Positions 14,668 through 23,604 of a stretch of 64,000 bases of DNA are shown piece after piece. The notes below the pieces were generated by a model. The model made no database searches and was not told the DNA's origin. It was given only the letters and a program-made list of their open reading frames with translations. Made by a program: the position numbers and the translations under genes. Each line of letters begins with the position of its first letter. Position 1 is the first letter of the stretch. The DNA is from Pseudomonadota bacterium (GTDB lineage Bacteria; Pseudomonadota; Alphaproteobacteria; Rhodospirillales; Magnetospirillaceae), in contig JAJYTF010000001.1 of the NCBI GenBank assembly GCA_021793155.1, positions 62,001 to 126,000 on the forward strand, written 5' to 3'.

Positions 14668-14742
14668 ATGGCTGACGTAGCAGACGAAGGTCATACCCCC
14701 TTGAACCGGACCGATATGCGGGCGGAGGAAGCCGCCGAATGA
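14668..14742 (+). CDS. Possible 24-codon upstream ORF coupled to the SGNH esterase gene
   Basis: ATG 14668 opens a short frame that begins MADVADEGHTPL and ends ..MRAEEAAE. Its TGA at 14740-14742 overlaps the ATG at 14739 of the next gene (ATGA). The arrangement would allow translational coupling. The SD in front is poor and the peptide resembles nothing I know, so it may be chance. The rest of the 14449-14738 spacer shows no other supported gene. Confidence 0.22.
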   Translation: MADVADEGHTPLNRTDMRAEEAAE

Positions 14743-15854
14743 TGGCAGCGATCTCCGAACTCGCCGTGGGCGGCTTGGCCGCCGCCGAAGTTCTTCTCCG
14801 CTTCCTTACGCAGAATCACCCCAAGGTCAACCGGCTCGATCCTGTGCTGGGATGGCGGCCGCGACCGGGCTTGCGCTTCCACTACGAGCGCGAGGGCTCG
14901 GCCGAAATCGCCATCAATGCCGCCGGCTTCCGCGATATCGATCATCCGCGCCGCAAGCCGCCCGGAACCTGGCGCATCGCCGTGCTGGGCGATTCGGTGG
15001 TCGAGGCCCGCGAGGTGCCGATCGAGGAGACCTTCTGGAAGCGCCTGGAGACGATGCTGCCGACGGGATCGGCGCGCCGGGTCGAGGTCCTCAACTTCGG
15101 CGTCAACGGCTACAGCACCGCCCAATCACTGCTGACCCTGGAACGGGTCGCCCTCGATTACGAACCCGACCTGGTGATCCAGGTCTTTTTCACCGGAACC
15201 GACGTCACCGGCAATGTGCTGGCGTTGGGCGGAAACCGCGACCGGCCGTATTTCGGCCTGACCGGCGGCACCCTGCGGCTGCTGTCCACTCCCGGCGATG
15301 CGGCCGGTTATGGGCTGCGCCGTTGGCAGGACGCCCTCAGGACCCGTTTCTACGACTTGCGACTTCCGCAACTGGTCCGCGAGATGCGCGTGCGGGCGAA
15401 GCTGTTCCGCAAAGCGAAACGGCGCCCCGGCCTGGCACCTGCGCCGGATCTCAACCACGGCATCTACCGGCCCCCTGGCGATCCCGCCTGGATCGAGGCC
15501 TGGGAGGTGAGCGAAGCGATGATCGCCGAACTCGCCGCACGATGCCGGCAGCGGGGGGTGGCATTCCTTCTGGCGATCTGCCCCAATGCGCCGCAATGCG
15601 ATCCGGACCCGACCGTGGCCCCCGCCCTTTGCCGCATGCTGGAGGTCGAAAGCCTCGACTACCCCGAGCGTCGGCTGGAAGCCTTCGCTGCGCGGGCGGG
15701 GCTACCCTGCCTGGCCTTGGCCCACGGCTTCCGACGGGTAGCCGCGGGAGGCGAAAGGCTGTTCGGCGACGGAGTCCACCTCAACCGCGCCGGCCACCGC
15801 GCCGCGGCCGAGGCCATCGCCGCAGCGGTCACCTCTTTGGCGCTTCCCGTTTGA
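14739..15854 (+). CDS. SGNH/GDSL-type hydrolase (surface-glycan esterase candidate)
   Basis: A 371-aa SGNH-fold protein. Block I is VLGDSVVEAREVPIEETF with the nucleophile Ser. An FGVNGYSTAQ stretch forms the Gly block, and the catalytic pair D-x-x-H appears in GDGVHLNRAGHRAAAEAI near the C-terminus. The N-terminus is mildly hydrophobic (ELAVGGLAAAEVLLRFL) and could be a weak membrane anchor; no cleavable signal is clear. GGAGGA lies about ten bases before ATG 14739; ATG 14742 is equally possible. It diverges from the glycosyltransferase operon, so a role in trimming or acylating the same glycan is likely but unproven. The end overlaps clcA by 26 bp, convergently. Confidence 0.8.
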   Translation: MMAAISELAVGGLAAAEVLLRFLTQNHPKVNRLDPVLGWRPRPGLRFHYEREGSAEIAINAAGFRDIDHPRRKPPGTWRIAVLGDSVVEAREVPIEETFWKRLETMLPTGSARRVEVLNFGVNGYSTAQSLLTLERVALDYEPDLVIQVFFTGTDVTGNVLALGGNRDRPYFGLTGGTLRLLSTPGDAAGYGLRRWQDALRTRFYDLRLPQLVREMRVRAKLFRKAKRRPGLAPAPDLNHGIYRPPGDPAWIEAWEVSEAMIAELAARCRQRGVAFLLAICPNAPQCDPDPTVAPALCRMLEVESLDYPERRLEAFAARAGLPCLALAHGFRRVAAGGERLFGDGVHLNRAGHRAAAEAIAAAVTSLALPV

Positions 15855-17136
15855 TGAAGGCTTCGGCCATGGCCTTGTAGAGAGGCGTGGGGCAAAGCTG
15901 CTTCGACACCTTGAAGGCAATCAGGGCGCAGGCCATCAACGGAATGGTCATGCTCTGGTTGTCGGTCATCTCCATGACGATCACCACCGCGGTGATCGGC
16001 GCCTGCACGGCGCCGGTGAAATAGGCCACCATGCCGAGGATGATGGCGGCCCCGGCCGGCACGCCCGGCATCCAGCCGGTCAGCGCGTGGCCCACCCCGG
16101 CCCCCACGGCCAGCGACGGCGCAAAGATGCCGCCGGGGATGCCGCTGATGTAGGAGATGATGCTGGCCCCCATCTTCAGCAGACCCCAGACCGCCGAAGT
16201 CTCCTTGCCGGCCAGCAAGGCTCGGGTTTCGTCATAGCCGGTGCCGTAGGTGGCACCGCCGGAAATCACGCCGAGGCCGGCCAGGGCCAGGCCGCACAGG
16301 GCGGCGAAGGCGACCGGATGGGCCTTTATCCAGACCCCGACGGCACCGGGCAGGCCACGACCAAAGGTGATCAGGATGCGGGCGAACAGGCCGCCCAGCA
16401 GGCCTCCGACGGTTCCGCAGAGGATTACCGGTAGCCAGCCGTTGGCCAGATTGAGCACGGCATCCGTGTGGCCGAAATACGTGTAGTTGCCGAGCACCGC
16501 CATGGAGACGATCCCCGCCAGGATAACGGTCGAAAAGACCCGCCCGCTGGTCCGTTCCTCGAAGGAACGGCTCAGTTCCTCGATGGCGAAGACGATGCCG
16601 GCCAAAGGCGTGTTGAACGCCCCGGCCACGCCCGCCGCCCCGCCGGCGAGGATCAGGGCGCGGCGCAGGTCGTGCTGCGGCAGGCGCAGGACGTTGCCCA
16701 GGTTGTGCATGAGGGCGGCGCCGACCTGCACCGACGGCCCCTCGCGGCCGACCGCAGCGCCGCAGGCCAGCCCCAGCATGGTGATCATGACCTTGCCGAT
16801 GGCCACGCGGAGCGACAGCACGCTGCTCTCCGTGGTGATCGCCGGATCCTGGATCGCGGCGATGGTCTGCGGAATGCCGCTGCCCTGTGCTCCGGGGAAT
16901 ACCCGCAGGGTCAGCCACAGACAGGTGGCGAGACCGGCCGGGCAGATGATCAACGCCAGCCAGGGATGCTCGGCGGTAATCCCGCGGAATACTTCGATGG
17001 CGGCCGAGCTGCCCTTGGCAAACAATATGGCTGAGGCGGCGACCAGGACGGCGCCGGTCCAGAAGACCATGCGGCGCAGTTGCTGCTGGTATGAAAAGCC
17101 CCGATAACGGGCGCTACGGAGGAATCTGGGTTTCAT
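15829..17136 (-). CDS. clcA: ClC-type chloride channel/antiporter without CBS domains
   Basis: Membrane Cl-/H+ exchanger of the ClC family, 435 aa. All three selectivity-filter segments are present: GSGIPQT, AVGREGPSVQVG (its Glu matches the gating glutamate of E. coli ClcA) and SGIPGGIFAPSLAVG. There are no cytoplasmic CBS domains, as in short prokaryotic ClCs. ATG 17136 has only a weak SD. It is divergent from a CPA1 Na+/H+ antiporter 61 bp away. With the second ClC gene at 21.2-23.0 kb and the antiporter it forms a halide/proton/cation homeostasis cluster, which would fit acid or salt stress roles. Confidence 0.94.
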   Translation of the reverse strand: MKPRFLRSARYRGFSYQQQLRRMVFWTGAVLVAASAILFAKGSSAAIEVFRGITAEHPWLALIICPAGLATCLWLTLRVFPGAQGSGIPQTIAAIQDPAITTESSVLSLRVAIGKVMITMLGLACGAAVGREGPSVQVGAALMHNLGNVLRLPQHDLRRALILAGGAAGVAGAFNTPLAGIVFAIEELSRSFEERTSGRVFSTVILAGIVSMAVLGNYTYFGHTDAVLNLANGWLPVILCGTVGGLLGGLFARILITFGRGLPGAVGVWIKAHPVAFAALCGLALAGLGVISGGATYGTGYDETRALLAGKETSAVWGLLKMGASIISYISGIPGGIFAPSLAVGAGVGHALTGWMPGVPAGAAIILGMVAYFTGAVQAPITAVVIVMEMTDNQSMTIPLMACALIAFKVSKQLCPTPLYKAMAEAFIKREAPKR

Positions 17137-17197
17137 CGCGGTCCGCAGCTGTATCTTATGGGTCGCCCGAGGTCAACTAAACGAGAGGCAGGATTGC

Positions 17198-18403
17198 ATG
17201 GATGTCATCCTGGCGCGGATGGTGGCGCTGTTGATGGTGGCGATGCTGGTGGCCATCGCGGCACGGCGCAGCAGGCTTCCCTACACCGTCGGCCTGGTGA
17301 TGACCGGCCTCGGCCTGGCCCTGCTGCGGGTCGAATCGGGCGTCGCGCTGACCCCGGCGCTGATCACCCTGGTCATCCTGCCGCCGCTGCTGTTCGAGGC
17401 GGCGCTGAACATCCATTGGCCGGAACTGCGCCGCGACCTCGCACCGGTGCTCGTGCTTACCGTGGCAGGTGTGATCGTCTCGGCCGCCGTGGTCGCTGCG
17501 GCCATGATCGCGGGCGCCGGCTGGCCGGTGGGATCCGCCCTGGTCTTCGGCGTGCTGATCTCCGCCACCGATCCGGTGGCGGTCATCGCCATGTTCAAGG
17601 ACAACGGCCTGGGCGGCCGCCTGCGCCTTCTGGTGGAAAGCGAAAGCCTGTTCAATGACGGCGTGGCCGCCGTGCTGTTCGGAGTGGTCCTGCTGTGGGC
17701 CGAAGGGGGAAGCCTTAGCCTGCCTGACGCCGTAACGGCATTGGTCTTGTCGGCCGGCGGCGGCTTCGCCATCGGACTTCTGTGCGGCGTGGGGGCGATG
17801 GCGGTAGCAGGACGCAGCGCCGACCGCCTGGTGGAGACGGCAATCAGCGCCGCGGCGGCCTATGGCTCGTTCCTGCTTGCCGACCATTTCCATGCGTCGG
17901 GCGTCCTCGCAACCGTCGCCGCCGGGCTGCTGATGGGCAATCTGAGAACGACCGAAGGGCAGCGCCGCAGTTGGCTGTCCTCCCACAGCCAGACCTTCCT
18001 GATCGAGTTCTGGGAATTCGCCGCCTTCATCGCCAATTCCCTCGTCTTCCTGCTGATCGGCTTGACCCTCGCCGGCCTGCCCTTCGCCCGGGCGGGAAAT
18101 ACGACGATCGCGCTGGCCATCGGCGCCGTGCTCGCCGGCCGGTTCCTCTCGATCTATCCGTGTTGTCTGCTCTTCCGCCGGTCGGCGCGGACGGTGCCGC
18201 TGGCCCAGCAGCACGTCCTGTGGTGGGGCGGCCTTCGCGGCGCCCTGGGCCTGGCCTTGGCGCTGTCGCTGCCGCACTCCTTGCCGCGGCACGACGAGAT
18301 CGTCGTGGCGACCTTCGGCGTTGTGGCTTTCTCGATCCTGGTACAAGGGCTAACCATGCCCCAATTGCTCAAGATTCTGGGCTTCCTGCCGGCAAGGCGG
18401 TAA
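17198..18403 (+). CDS. Na+/H+ (cation:proton) antiporter, CPA1/NhaP-type
   Basis: Polytopic exchanger of 401 aa with about 12 hydrophobic segments. CPA1 hallmarks are LPPLLFEAALNIHW, the ion-binding region ISATDPVAVIAMFKDNG with its T-D-P core, and ESESLFNDGVAAVLF. There is no long cytoplasmic C-terminal tail, so it is the compact bacterial form. ATG 17198 is preceded by GAGAGG. It is transcribed away from clcA and toward the MASE1 kinase 137 bp downstream. Na+ versus K+ specificity cannot be assigned. Confidence 0.92.
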   Translation: MDVILARMVALLMVAMLVAIAARRSRLPYTVGLVMTGLGLALLRVESGVALTPALITLVILPPLLFEAALNIHWPELRRDLAPVLVLTVAGVIVSAAVVAAAMIAGAGWPVGSALVFGVLISATDPVAVIAMFKDNGLGGRLRLLVESESLFNDGVAAVLFGVVLLWAEGGSLSLPDAVTALVLSAGGGFAIGLLCGVGAMAVAGRSADRLVETAISAAAAYGSFLLADHFHASGVLATVAAGLLMGNLRTTEGQRRSWLSSHSQTFLIEFWEFAAFIANSLVFLLIGLTLAGLPFARAGNTTIALAIGAVLAGRFLSIYPCCLLFRRSARTVPLAQQHVLWWGGLRGALGLALALSLPHSLPRHDEIVVATFGVVAFSILVQGLTMPQLLKILGFLPARR

Positions 18404-18539
18404 TCACCTTTCCCCGTCCGCCGCGATTTCGAAGCAGCGGGCCGACGATTGCGTGCAGCGCCTTCACCGACCGATGTACCTCGGACGTACTTGCCTTACG
18501 ATCCGACCATCCGCTGAACCGGCTGGAGGTGTTTCTGCC

Positions 18540-20183
18540 ATGGATCGGGTGATGGCCTCGGGCCGTTTCCTGCTGCGCTTCATTTCGCTGACACTGGCCT
18601 GCGCCGCCACGGCGAAGCTGGGCTCGATGATGGCCTCGGTCCACGGTACCCTGTCCCCCTTGTGGATCTGCTCGGGCCTGGCCATGGGCGCCTTTGCACT
18701 GTGGGGAGGCCGCTTTTGGCCGGCCTTGGTGATCGGCGCATTCTGGGCGAATTGCGACGCCGGCATCCCCGCGGCGGCGGCTTTGGGGATCGCCGTCGGC
18801 AATATGTTGGGTGCGTTGCTCGGCGCCCGCCTCCTGCGGCGTTGGCAGGTGGCGGGCGAATTGACGAGGCCGCGCGACGGCGTGATGGTCATGGCTGCGG
18901 CGGCCTCCGCGTCAGTGCTGTCGTCCGTCATCGGCGTGTCGAGCCTTTCCCTGGCCGGGCTCAGCCCATGGCACAGCTTCGCCGCCGCCGCCCTGGTTCG
19001 CTGGCTGGGCCATTTCTCCGGAGCGACCCTGGTGACGCCCCTGTTCATGGCTTGGTTCGGCCAAAAGGCCACGGAGGCCGGGCATAACCGCAAGGGCGAG
19101 CCGCTGCTGCTGTTGATCCTGGTCGTCGCGGCCACTGGCGTGGCGTTCAGGGCCGACCGGATCTGGGCATGGCTCGGCATGGGTCATGTGTCGCCTGCCC
19201 TGTTCGTCATCCCGGCCCTGGTCTGGGCGGCCCTTCGCCTGCCGCCGCGCGGCGCCATCCTGACGGTGGCGGCCATGGCGGCATTCGCCGTCTGGTTCAC
19301 CGCCGCGGGTTTCGGGCCGTTCACCCATGACCCGCTGGTCGATGACCTGTTGGAACTGCAATTCATGCTGGGGGCCGTCGGCGGCACACTGCTGATATTG
19401 ATCGGCGCCGTCGCCGAACGCGACCGCGTGGCCAGCGAACTGTCGCAGGCCAAGCGCCGCGCCGACGACGCGAACCTGGCGAAGTCCCGCTTCGTCGCCG
19501 CCGTGCGCCACGACCTCGGGCAGCCGCTGCAGGCCGCCGAATTGTTCCTCGGCGTGCTGCGCAGCCAGTTGAGCACCGACAGCGGCCTAGGCCTGGTCGA
19601 CCGCACGACAGGCGCGCTGCGGGCCATGTCCGGCGCGCTGACCGCCCTCAACGACATCACCGCGGTGGAATGCGGGCTGATCCGCCCCGAGATCGCCACC
19701 TTCCCGGCGGCCGAACTGCTGGCCCAGCTGGCCGACGAATACGGGGTGCAGGCGGCACAGCGAGGATTGCGGTTCCGCTTCGTGCCGGGCTCGTTCACCG
19801 TGACCACCGACCGCCAACTGCTGGGCCGCATCCTGCGCAACCTCCTGTCCAACGCCGTCCGCTACACCAAAAGCGGCGGCATTCTGCTGGGCTGCCGCCC
19901 GGCGCTCCGAGGCGTGCGCATCGAAGTCTGGGACACCGGCCTGGGAATTGCCGAGGATGAGCAGGAGGTCATCTTCGAGGCGTTCCACCGCGGCGCCTCG
20001 GCGGCCGAGGCGCCGCCCGGAGCGAGCGACACCGGCCTCGGCCTGGGGCTGGCAACCGTACGGCAGCTGGCGGCGGCCCTCGGCCTTGTCGTCGCACTGC
20101 GCTCCACCCCCGGCAAAGGATCGGTCTTTTCGGTGCTGTTGCCCGGGTTCGGGCCGCAGGCGCAGCACCGCTCGGCGGCCTGA
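18540..20183 (+). CDS. MASE1-type membrane sensor histidine kinase
   Basis: A 547-aa two-component kinase. An N-terminal MASE1-like integral membrane sensor of about eight spans (residues 1-300) is followed by a HisKA domain with the H-box FVAAVRHDLGQPLQAAELF (His near residue 324). The HATPase domain has the N box ILRNLLSNAVRYTKSGG, G1 WDTGLGIAEDEQEV and G2 TGLGLGLATVRQLA. No receiver domain is attached and no response regulator gene is adjacent, so its partner is elsewhere. ATG 18540 is chosen because GGAGG lies 10 bp upstream and MASE1 begins right after; the frame is open further upstream without SD. The signal sensed is unknown. Confidence 0.9.
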   Translation: MDRVMASGRFLLRFISLTLACAATAKLGSMMASVHGTLSPLWICSGLAMGAFALWGGRFWPALVIGAFWANCDAGIPAAAALGIAVGNMLGALLGARLLRRWQVAGELTRPRDGVMVMAAAASASVLSSVIGVSSLSLAGLSPWHSFAAAALVRWLGHFSGATLVTPLFMAWFGQKATEAGHNRKGEPLLLLILVVAATGVAFRADRIWAWLGMGHVSPALFVIPALVWAALRLPPRGAILTVAAMAAFAVWFTAAGFGPFTHDPLVDDLLELQFMLGAVGGTLLILIGAVAERDRVASELSQAKRRADDANLAKSRFVAAVRHDLGQPLQAAELFLGVLRSQLSTDSGLGLVDRTTGALRAMSGALTALNDITAVECGLIRPEIATFPAAELLAQLADEYGVQAAQRGLRFRFVPGSFTVTTDRQLLGRILRNLLSNAVRYTKSGGILLGCRPALRGVRIEVWDTGLGIAEDEQEVIFEAFHRGASAAEAPPGASDTGLGLGLATVRQLAAALGLVVALRSTPGKGSVFSVLLPGFGPQAQHRSAA

Positions 20184-20192
20184 AACCCAGTC

Positions 20193-21092
20193 TCACCCCT
20201 GGCCCAGCCGCCGGCTCAGGAAATCGATGAACAGACGCAGCGGAACCGGCGGGTTCCGGCTTTGGGCGTGGTACAGGAAGTAACTGGACGGCGGCGGCGA
20301 CCAGTCTTCGAGCAGGGGCAACAGGCGGCCTTCGTCGACCAGGGACTGGGCGTATTCTTCGGTCAGGTGGATCAGGCCGACACCATCCAACGCAGCGCGC
20401 ACCATCAGGTCGGCGCTGTTGACGATCAGCGGCCCGGTGACCGAAATCTCCAGTTTCTTCCCACCTTTCTCGAAGTGCCAGCGGAAGAACGCCCCGTCGG
20501 CCATGCGGAAACGGATACAGCGGTGCTGCTGCAGGTCCTGAGGAACGCGTGGCCGCCCATGCCTGGCCAAATAGTCCGGCGACGCCAGCACCACCATGCG
20601 GAACTTCCTGGTGACCTGAACGGCGGCGACTTGCCGGCCGATGCGCCAGCCGTGACGGATACCCGCGTCGAAACGGCCGCTGACGATGTCGCCCAGATTA
20701 TCGTCCACCGTCACCTCCAGTGTGATGCCCGGATGCTCTTGCAGGAAATCCGCCATGACCGGCGCCACCACCATGGTTGCCGGAATGTTCGACACACTGA
20801 GGCGAAGCGTCCCCAGCGGCTGGTCGCGCGAGCCGCTGATCATCTCCATTGCCGAACGAAGTCCGTCGATCGCCGGACGGACCTGGGCGAACAGGCGCTC
20901 GCCGGCTTCGGTCAAGGCGACGCTGCGGGTGGTGCGGGTGAACAGAGCAACGCCCAGCCGGTCCTCGAGCGAACGGATGGCTTGGCTCAAGGTCGAGGTG
21001 GACACCCCCAGGCCTGCCGCTGCCTTGACGAAGCTGCCTCGCATGGCGACGGCCGAAAAGGCCTCCAATTCGGCGAATTCGGTACCCCTCAT
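20193..21092 (-). CDS. LysR-family transcriptional regulator
   Basis: A 299-aa LTTR. The N-terminal winged HTH (MRGTEFAELEAFSAVAMRGS, then AAAGLGVSTSTLSQAIRSLE) is followed by the periplasmic-binding-like effector domain from about residue 95. The N-terminus resembles the subgroup that regulates oxidoreductases or transport genes. It is convergent with the kinase gene (9-bp gap) and divergent from the ClC-CBS gene (122-bp gap). LTTRs often control the divergent neighbour, so the second ClC gene is the likeliest target. No T-N11-A box was firmly identified. Confidence 0.93.
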   Translation of the reverse strand: MRGTEFAELEAFSAVAMRGSFVKAAAGLGVSTSTLSQAIRSLEDRLGVALFTRTTRSVALTEAGERLFAQVRPAIDGLRSAMEMISGSRDQPLGTLRLSVSNIPATMVVAPVMADFLQEHPGITLEVTVDDNLGDIVSGRFDAGIRHGWRIGRQVAAVQVTRKFRMVVLASPDYLARHGRPRVPQDLQQHRCIRFRMADGAFFRWHFEKGGKKLEISVTGPLIVNSADLMVRAALDGVGLIHLTEEYAQSLVDEGRLLPLLEDWSPPPSSYFLYHAQSRNPPVPLRLFIDFLSRRLGQG

Positions 21093-21214
21093 TGTTTATG
21101 TTTCCCGAAGAATCCATTCATATATTTCTGGCTTATCACATTGCGGCGAGTCGATAGACTATTTTCCGCTCCCTCGCCGTCGGCCTGGCGGGGGCCATCA
21201 GGAGAATCGAGAAT

Positions 21215-22996
21215 TTGCCTGGCGCCGGCCTCTCTCCGGACCAACGGATCGGTCTGCTGCAGTTGTCGCTGCTCGGCCTGGTGGTCGGCCTGGTCACCGG
21301 AGGCGGGGCCGTCGTCTTCCGCATGCTGATCGGCGTGATCCACAATCTGTTCTTCCTCGGCCAGCTCTCGGCACGGTTCGATGCCAACCAGTTCACTCCG
21401 GCCGGCCCGTGGGGTCCGCTGATCATCCTGGTGCCGGTCATCGGCGGGTTGGGCGTGACCTTCCTGGTCGCCCGCTTCGCCCCCGAAGCGAAAGGCCACG
21501 GCGTCCCGGAAGTCATGGATGCGATCTACTACCAGGCCGGCGTCATCCGACCGGTGGTTGCGGTGGTCAAGTCGCTGGCGTCCGCGCTGGCCATCGGCAG
21601 CGGCGCGGCGGTGGGCCGCGAAGGCCCGATCATCCAGATCGGTTCGGCGCTGGGCTCCACCCTGGGGCAGATCGTTCCGATGACCGCCGGCCAGCGGATC
21701 ACCCTGGTGGCGGCGGGCGCCGGTGCCGGCATCGCCGCCACCTTCAACACGCCCATTGGCGGCGTCATGTTCGCCATCGAGCTTCTGCTGCCCGAGATCG
21801 GCGTCGACAGCTTTCTGCCGGTCGCCATCGCCACCGGCGCGGCGACCTTTCTCGCCCGCTACGTCCTTGGCGACCAGCCGGCCTTCCTGGTGCCGCCGCT
21901 GGCGCCACTGCTGAACATCCGGCTCAGCCTGGTATCGCTGGCGCTCTATGCCGCCCTGGGCATCGCCAGCGGCGCGGCAGCCGCTTTGTTCATCCGCGGA
22001 CTTCACTGGAGCGAGGACTATTTCGACCATGTCGGTAATCGCTATGGCCGGCATGCGCTCGGCATGCTGCTGGTCGGGTTGATGATCTATGTCCTGCAGC
22101 GAAGCTACGGACACTATTTCGTCGAAGGCGTCGGCTATGCCACCGTCCAGGCCATCCTGCAGGACCAGTACCGGCTGGTCGGCTTCCTGATGCTGCTTTT
22201 CGCCTGCAAGCTGGCCGCCACGGCCATCAGTCTCGGCTCAGGCTCATCGGGCGGCATCTTCTCGCCGTCGCTGTTCCTCGGCGCGACGCTGGGGAGTTCG
22301 TTCGGCGCGGCGGTTCTGTCGGTGGCGCCGACCGCCCCGGTCAGCATTCCGGCCTTCGCCATGGTCGGCATGGGGGCGGTGGTCGGCGGCGGCACCGGCG
22401 CGGCGATGACCGCGGTCACCATGATCTTCGAGATGACCCGCGCCTACGGCATCGTGATGCCGATGATCGTCGCGGTCGGATTGAGCCTGGGCGTGCGCCG
22501 CCTGCTTTCAGCCGAAAGCGTCTACACCTTGAAGCTGATGCGGCGCGGCCACCCCGTGCCGAAGGCGCGTCACGCCAACATGTTCCTGGTGCTTCCGGCC
22601 AAGGAAGTCATGGACCCCAACGTGCTCATCCTTCCGGCCGAGACCTCTTTCGCCAACTTCCTGCGGCGGCCGGAATGCGCCGGCGGCATGGTCCATGTCC
22701 TGGCCAGCCGCGGCGACCGCATCGTCGGGGCGGTGCGGGTCAATACCGCGCTGCGCCGCGGCATCGAGGATGTGCCGGGCGGCGTCACCCTGGGCGACGT
22801 CGCCCGCTGGCACTTCATCATCGCCCGCCAGGACGACGTGATGTTCGACGTCATCGCCCGCCTATGGCGCAAGCGGGCGTCCATCGCCGTCGTCGTGCGG
22901 GGCGATGGCCGACCCCGCACCGGCAATGTGGCGGGCGTCATCACCAAGGAGCATGTGGCGGACGCCGTCGCCGCCACGGTGAAGGGCTATCGATAA
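21215..22996 (+). CDS. ClC chloride channel/antiporter with C-terminal CBS region
   Basis: Second ClC family protein, 593 aa. Filter motifs are AKGHGVPEVMDAIYY (a GHGVP variant of GSGIP), AAVGREGPIIQIGSALG and GSGSSGGIFSPSLFLG. About 130 residues follow the last span and look like a CBS pair (KEVMDPNVLILPAETSF, then GVITKEHVADAVAATVK). Start TTG 21215 lies nine bases after AGGAGA. The helix-N segment (ATLGSSFGAAVLS) is ordinary. It is only distantly related to the 435-aa ClC five kb away, so this is not a recent duplication. It is probably co-transcribed with the small gene starting 29 bp downstream. Confidence 0.93.
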   Translation: MPGAGLSPDQRIGLLQLSLLGLVVGLVTGGGAVVFRMLIGVIHNLFFLGQLSARFDANQFTPAGPWGPLIILVPVIGGLGVTFLVARFAPEAKGHGVPEVMDAIYYQAGVIRPVVAVVKSLASALAIGSGAAVGREGPIIQIGSALGSTLGQIVPMTAGQRITLVAAGAGAGIAATFNTPIGGVMFAIELLLPEIGVDSFLPVAIATGAATFLARYVLGDQPAFLVPPLAPLLNIRLSLVSLALYAALGIASGAAAALFIRGLHWSEDYFDHVGNRYGRHALGMLLVGLMIYVLQRSYGHYFVEGVGYATVQAILQDQYRLVGFLMLLFACKLAATAISLGSGSSGGIFSPSLFLGATLGSSFGAAVLSVAPTAPVSIPAFAMVGMGAVVGGGTGAAMTAVTMIFEMTRAYGIVMPMIVAVGLSLGVRRLLSAESVYTLKLMRRGHPVPKARHANMFLVLPAKEVMDPNVLILPAETSFANFLRRPECAGGMVHVLASRGDRIVGAVRVNTALRRGIEDVPGGVTLGDVARWHFIIARQDDVMFDVIARLWRKRASIAVVVRGDGRPRTGNVAGVITKEHVADAVAATVKGYR

Positions 22997-23025
22997 CTCA
23001 CTACCACCACCCAAGGAGAACTATC

Positions 23026-23331
23026 GTGAAGACCAGTTTCCGTGTCGTATCCGCCGTCATCATCCTGATCATCGTCACCGCGGCCGGCGGAGCGGCACTC
23101 CACGCGTTGGCCCCGGCGAAATTCAATGCGCTGGTGGCGGCCGCCGGACTGCATTTGCCGACGGTCACGGCCGAAGCCGCCAAGGCGCCGGCCGCCGTCG
23201 CCAACATGACGACGCCAGCCAAGGCCGCGACTGCATCACCGGCAGCGCCGGCGGCGAAGGTGTCGGCGGCAACCACCACGGCCCCCGCGGCATCAGGTCC
23301 AGCGACCTCGGCATCGAGCAAGACGAACTGA
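23026..23331 (+). CDS. Small Ala/Thr-rich membrane-anchored or secreted protein, unknown function
   Basis: A 101-aa hypothetical protein from GTG 23026, preceded by a strong AAGGAGA at proper spacing. The first 28 residues (KTSFRVVSAVIILIIVTAAG..) form one hydrophobic segment, a membrane anchor or uncleaved signal. The remainder is low-complexity Ala/Pro/Thr/Lys sequence (repeats like AAKAPAA, TPAKAATASPAAPAAK) without Cys or obvious fold. It lies 29 bp after the ClC-CBS gene, suggesting an operon. A frame on the opposite strand also has an SD-like GAGGATCG before ATG, but its product has no recognisable features. Function is not assignable. Confidence 0.62.
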   Translation: MKTSFRVVSAVIILIIVTAAGGAALHALAPAKFNALVAAAGLHLPTVTAEAAKAPAAVANMTTPAKAATASPAAPAAKVSAATTTAPAASGPATSASSKTN

Positions 23332-23398
23332 CGCCGCCAGATTAAATCAACATCGTCTCCAGGGCGCTGGCTAGCGATCAGCGGCCTTGGCTTGGATG

Positions 23399-23430
23399 GC
23401 TCGACGACGGGACCAGCCGCGTCGTCGAGC
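23399..23430. terminator. Hairpin downstream of the ClC/small-protein operon
   Basis: GCTCGACGACG (23399-23409) pairs perfectly with CGTCGTCGAGC (23420-23430) around a 10-nt loop. It lies 68 bp past the small gene. No U-tract follows, so termination would need Rho or the stem may only protect the 3' end. The rest of the 273-bp spacer up to the FMN reductase holds nothing recognisable. Confidence 0.4.
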
Positions 23431-23604
23431 AGGGGGTCGGTCATCGATCCTCCCGGATGGGACCGGACGCCGGAGGTATTCCCCCGCCGGTTTCCCAAGG
23501 CAATGCTTCGCCGGCCGTTTGCCACTGTTCCGAAGAGGCGGACCCTTACCCACCCAACCGGCCGTCACCATTTCCAAGGGTGTGACAAACAACGGAGGCG
23601 ACCC

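Noticed and set aside
23001-23442. An ORF on the minus strand (ATG 23442, SD-like GAGGATCG) antisense to the small Ala-rich gene.
   Set aside because: The product has no recognisable features and ends as a shadow of the plus-strand frame, which has a stronger SD and a plausible membrane anchor.
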